A stretch of DNA of 8,621 nucleotides from an uncultured Rhodopirellula sp. (lineage in GTDB: Bacteria > Planctomycetota > Planctomycetia > Pirellulales > Pirellulaceae): NCBI GenBank assembly GCA_913061385.1, contig CAJXTM010000104.1:1-8621 (forward strand). Direction: 5' to 3'. The notes under the pieces were generated by a model. It saw only the letters and a program-made list of their open reading frames with translations, was not told the origin of the DNA and searched no databases. How positions within the stretch are numbered: position 1 is the stretch's first letter; every line of letters begins with the position of its first letter. Positions 6,134 to 8,621 of this stretch are shown piece after piece. Made by a program: the position numbers and the translations under genes.

Positions 6134-8568
6134 TCAAATCAATGAAACATGTGGTGTTGCAAGAAACAGTCTCTTGGAAAGAATCTGATTCAATTCGGCG
6201 AAATTGAAGCCGCTCGCATCCGTACTCTCACCCAGAACCAAGTCTGTAAAACTGTTGTCACCCACATTCGCCGTCGCATTGACACCAACAACTACCTGCC
6301 CCTCGCGGTAAGGAAACGGCTGCGTTTCCACTACCTCATACGTCCCCTGTGCTAGTGCTGTGAACGAGTAATCACCATTACTGTCAGTAAAGACAATCTG
6401 AGTACTAATTGCTCCGAGCAGGTCGCTTCCCGTCAAGTTAATTTGAGCCCCCTCGATCGGGTCCTCACCGGTATCTTGGACCCCATTGTCGTTCAGGTCG
6501 ACAAAAACCCTTCCCGATATAGTCGAGTTTTTGGGATCGACGGCAGTGACAACAGACGCCACATCGTTCGTGGCATTTGAATCACCTGTATCGGAGGCGA
6601 TCGCAACATTATTGGTGATACTACTTGCAGCCCCCGGTTCAACCAGCACCGTAACCGTCATCAACCCGCTACTATTGTCGGCAAGCGTAGTCATGTTCGC
6701 CGTCACGACGCCTCCAGCCTCCGTCAACACTTCACCCGCGGGACCAGTACCACTTACAAACGAGACGCCAATCGGCAGCGTGTCCGTAATGACAACATTG
6801 CTCGCTGTGGATGGACCCGAATTAGTGACGTCGATCGTATAGGTCAACGTACCGCCAATCTGCGTTGCAAGAGGCGAAACAGTTTTCGTAACACCAAGGT
6901 CAGCCTCAGCAATTACGATGACATCTACATTTGCCGAGTTGTTCCCGCTGTCGCTCTCACCCTCGGACGACAAATCCTGCACACTCGCAATGTTGGTGAT
7001 CAGCCCGTCAGTCAATGTATCGACGGTCACAGTGATCGTGGCGGTCACGGTCTGGTTGCTCGCCATGTCAACAGCGGGAAACGTGATGGTGCCAGCATTG
7101 TCAACGCCTGCTTGTCCATCCAAGGTTGCAGATACCAGCGTTACGCCTGCAGGCAGAACGTCAGTGAGAATCACACCAGGTGCTGTGCTCGGTCCAGTGT
7201 TCAGCACCGCAACGCTATAAACCACCGTATCTTGCGGAATCGAATTGGGATCGTCTGCTGATTTTGAAACCTGAACATCAAAATCAGGTGTCAGCGTGGT
7301 GGTCGCCGATGACGTGTTGTTTGCCGGATCTAAATCGTTGCCAGCCGACGAGACGCTCGCAGTATTAACAACCGTTCCTATCGCATCTTCTTGAATCGTT
7401 GCAGTTACAGTGAAAGTCCGAGTCTCTCCATTCGGCAATGAATCATACTGAACCGTCACGACTCCCGTTGCTGGATCATAACCCTTGCTATCGGCAACCT
7501 CGCCATCGGTTATTGTCACTGCGTTCAGGCCGGCCGGAATCGCATCGCTGACGACGACTGTATTTCCATCACTGACACTATCAGTGTCGTGGCTAATAGT
7601 GAATGTATAAACCAATTGATCGAGCCCCGGCACTGCTGTGCTGAGATCAACGGATTTGTCCAAAATCAAATCGATGCGATTGTCGACTACGACGTTTGAA
7701 GAATCAGAGTTATTTCCCGGAACAGTATCAGTATCGGTCGTCGATACTGTCGCGGAGTTCGGGATAGTCCCGACAGCCGCCGGGTCAATCGCCGCATCGA
7801 ATTCGAAGGTAACTGCGGCTCCTGCGAGCAATGTCCCAACATCAAACGAAAGATCCTGACCGACCAAACTTTGTGTTGCACCTGAAGCGAGTGCATCGAA
7901 ACTAACAAAGGTCAGCTGATCGTCAAGTGTGTCTGTCACTAAAACATCGGCAGCATCAGTTGCGCCGTTATTTGTCACCGTCAGACTATAGGTGATATCC
8001 TGACCCGAGATCGGCGTGCCACTAACAGTCTTCAGAACTGAAAGATCCACAAACCGGTTTACCGCAGTTGTGATATTGGACGAATTATTTGCCAGATTTG
8101 AATCCGTATTGGGCGTCGCCGAAACCGTTGCAGTATTGCTGAGCGTGGCTGCTGGATTGGCCCCAACTGTCACGTTGACTGTGACGCTCGAAACTTGGCC
8201 ATTTGTCATTGCACCGACGTTCGCGGTGAGAATCCCAGTCACGTTGTCGAAACTCACTTGTCCTGCATTGCCGTCAACATCTCCTGAAACGAACGTAACA
8301 TCCGCGGGCAAGGTATCAACGACACTCACACCTGCTGCAGCATCAGGACCGTTATTTGTCACGGTCAGGGTATAAGTCAATGACCCACCTGCATCGACAG
8401 TATCCAGATCACCTTGTTTTACAATTAACAAATCACTTTCCACCAACTCCAACAATTCATCATCCGTATTGTTGGTGTTGTCGATTTCAATTTCATAGCC
8501 GGTCACGGTCGCGACATTTGTAATGTCACTTGTCTGATTCGCATCGATACTGCCGAGTAACTGAATCG
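6134..8568 (-). CDS. Large surface protein with DUF11 repeats and SdrD_B domain, 5' end missing
   Basis: The frame enters from the cut right edge (first full codon 8564-8566) and ends with TGA at 6134-6136, leaving 810 residues. In fragment numbering, residues 1-43 are the tail of an earlier domain. Five DUF11 repeats of 126-130 residues follow (44-170, 171-296, 297-426, 427-552, 553-678), each with DL.V.K, then L.Y...V.N.G, then V.DTLP, then N.A.V near the end. Residues 679 to about 797 form an SdrD_B/Cna-B-like domain starting SGRVFVDLNDNGVQDTGEDP, whose Asp/Asn loop suits calcium. The protein ends SKRLFLATPHVSLI. Such proteins are secreted and form long stalk-like adhesins or cell-surface layers. 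The codon at 8504-8506 is GTG but is not the start: in-frame coding continues upstream with domain-like sequence (QTSDITNVATV). The full protein may be thousands of residues long. No LPXTG or membrane anchor is seen. Confidence 0.92.
6533..8437 (-). repeat. Five tandem DUF11 coding repeats, about 380 bp each
   Basis: In translation order the units lie at 8057-8437, 7679-8056, 7289-7678, 6911-7288 and 6533-6910. They are similar in protein pattern but clearly diverged in DNA, so this is an old array rather than recent copying. Unit 3 is the longest and most divergent: its usual VTNNG stretch is replaced by ISHDTD. Confidence 0.85.
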
Positions 8569-8621
8569 CTGTCTCTTATACACATCTGACGCTGCCGACG
8601 ACTCCTTACGTGGAGATCTCG
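8569..8621 (-). other. Illumina Nextera i5-side adapter (not biological DNA)
   Basis: Bases 8569-8601 are the exact reverse complement of the Nextera read-1 transposase adapter, starting with the 19-base mosaic end. Bases 8602-8609 (CTCCTTAC) match, from memory, the reverse complement of i5 index S505. Bases 8610-8621 match the start of the reversed P5 primer with one mismatch at 8613. Genomic DNA ends at 8568. Confidence 0.98.

Noticed and set aside
6486..6842. Plus-strand Ser/Thr/Val-rich frames opposite the DUF11 repeats (also 6918-7220 and 8016-8375)
   Set aside because: They are the expected mirror of Thr/Val-rich DUF11 coding DNA, a well-known false-gene pattern.
1..8621. Tn5 mosaic ends at both sides read as a real transposon
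   Set aside because: They continue into Illumina index and P5/P7 sequence, so they are library adapters.

Overview
The window is one sequencing-library molecule. Bases 1-47 and 8569-8621 are Illumina Nextera adapters, so the biological DNA is 48-8568 (8,521 bp). Both ends were made by tagmentation, and the two outermost genes are cut there.

The gene content points to a member of the Planctomycetes, probably Pirellulales/Rhodopirellula-like. This is inferred from families, with no database search. The signs are a large DUF11/SdrD_B surface protein, a small lipoprotein of the type common in planctomycetes, a small secreted protein that also looks planctomycete, a very large orphan protein, mostly weak Shine-Dalgarno signals, and roughly half G+C. 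A PafA/Dop-type gene outside Actinobacteria also fits, because pupylation genes have been reported in some planctomycetes.

Layout: (1) 48-340 (+) is the last 96 residues of a protein that I align with the C-terminal part of the Pup ligase/depupylase (PafA/Dop) family. (2) 406-4161 (-) is a 1,251-codon orphan gene, convergent with (1), encoding a cysteine-rich protein with no recognised domain. (3) 4162-4551 is non-coding and holds a short 16-bp tandem repeat. (4) 4552-4998 (-) is a small lipoprotein. (5) 4999-5453 is a divergent intergenic region. (6) 5454-6017 (+) is a small secreted protein of unknown function. (7) 6018-6133 is a convergent intergenic region with two inverted repeats, likely a transcription stop for both sides. 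(8) 6134-8568 (-) is the C-terminal 810 residues of a large secreted surface protein with five DUF11 repeats and an SdrD_B domain; its start lies beyond the insert.

There is no clear common pathway. The left edge is the end of what may be a pupylation/proteasome neighbourhood. The rest is mostly envelope or surface proteins. No tRNA, rRNA, CRISPR array, transposase or phage gene was seen. The least explained items are the cysteine-rich orphan protein and the PafA/Dop-like fragment, whose neighbours lie outside the window.
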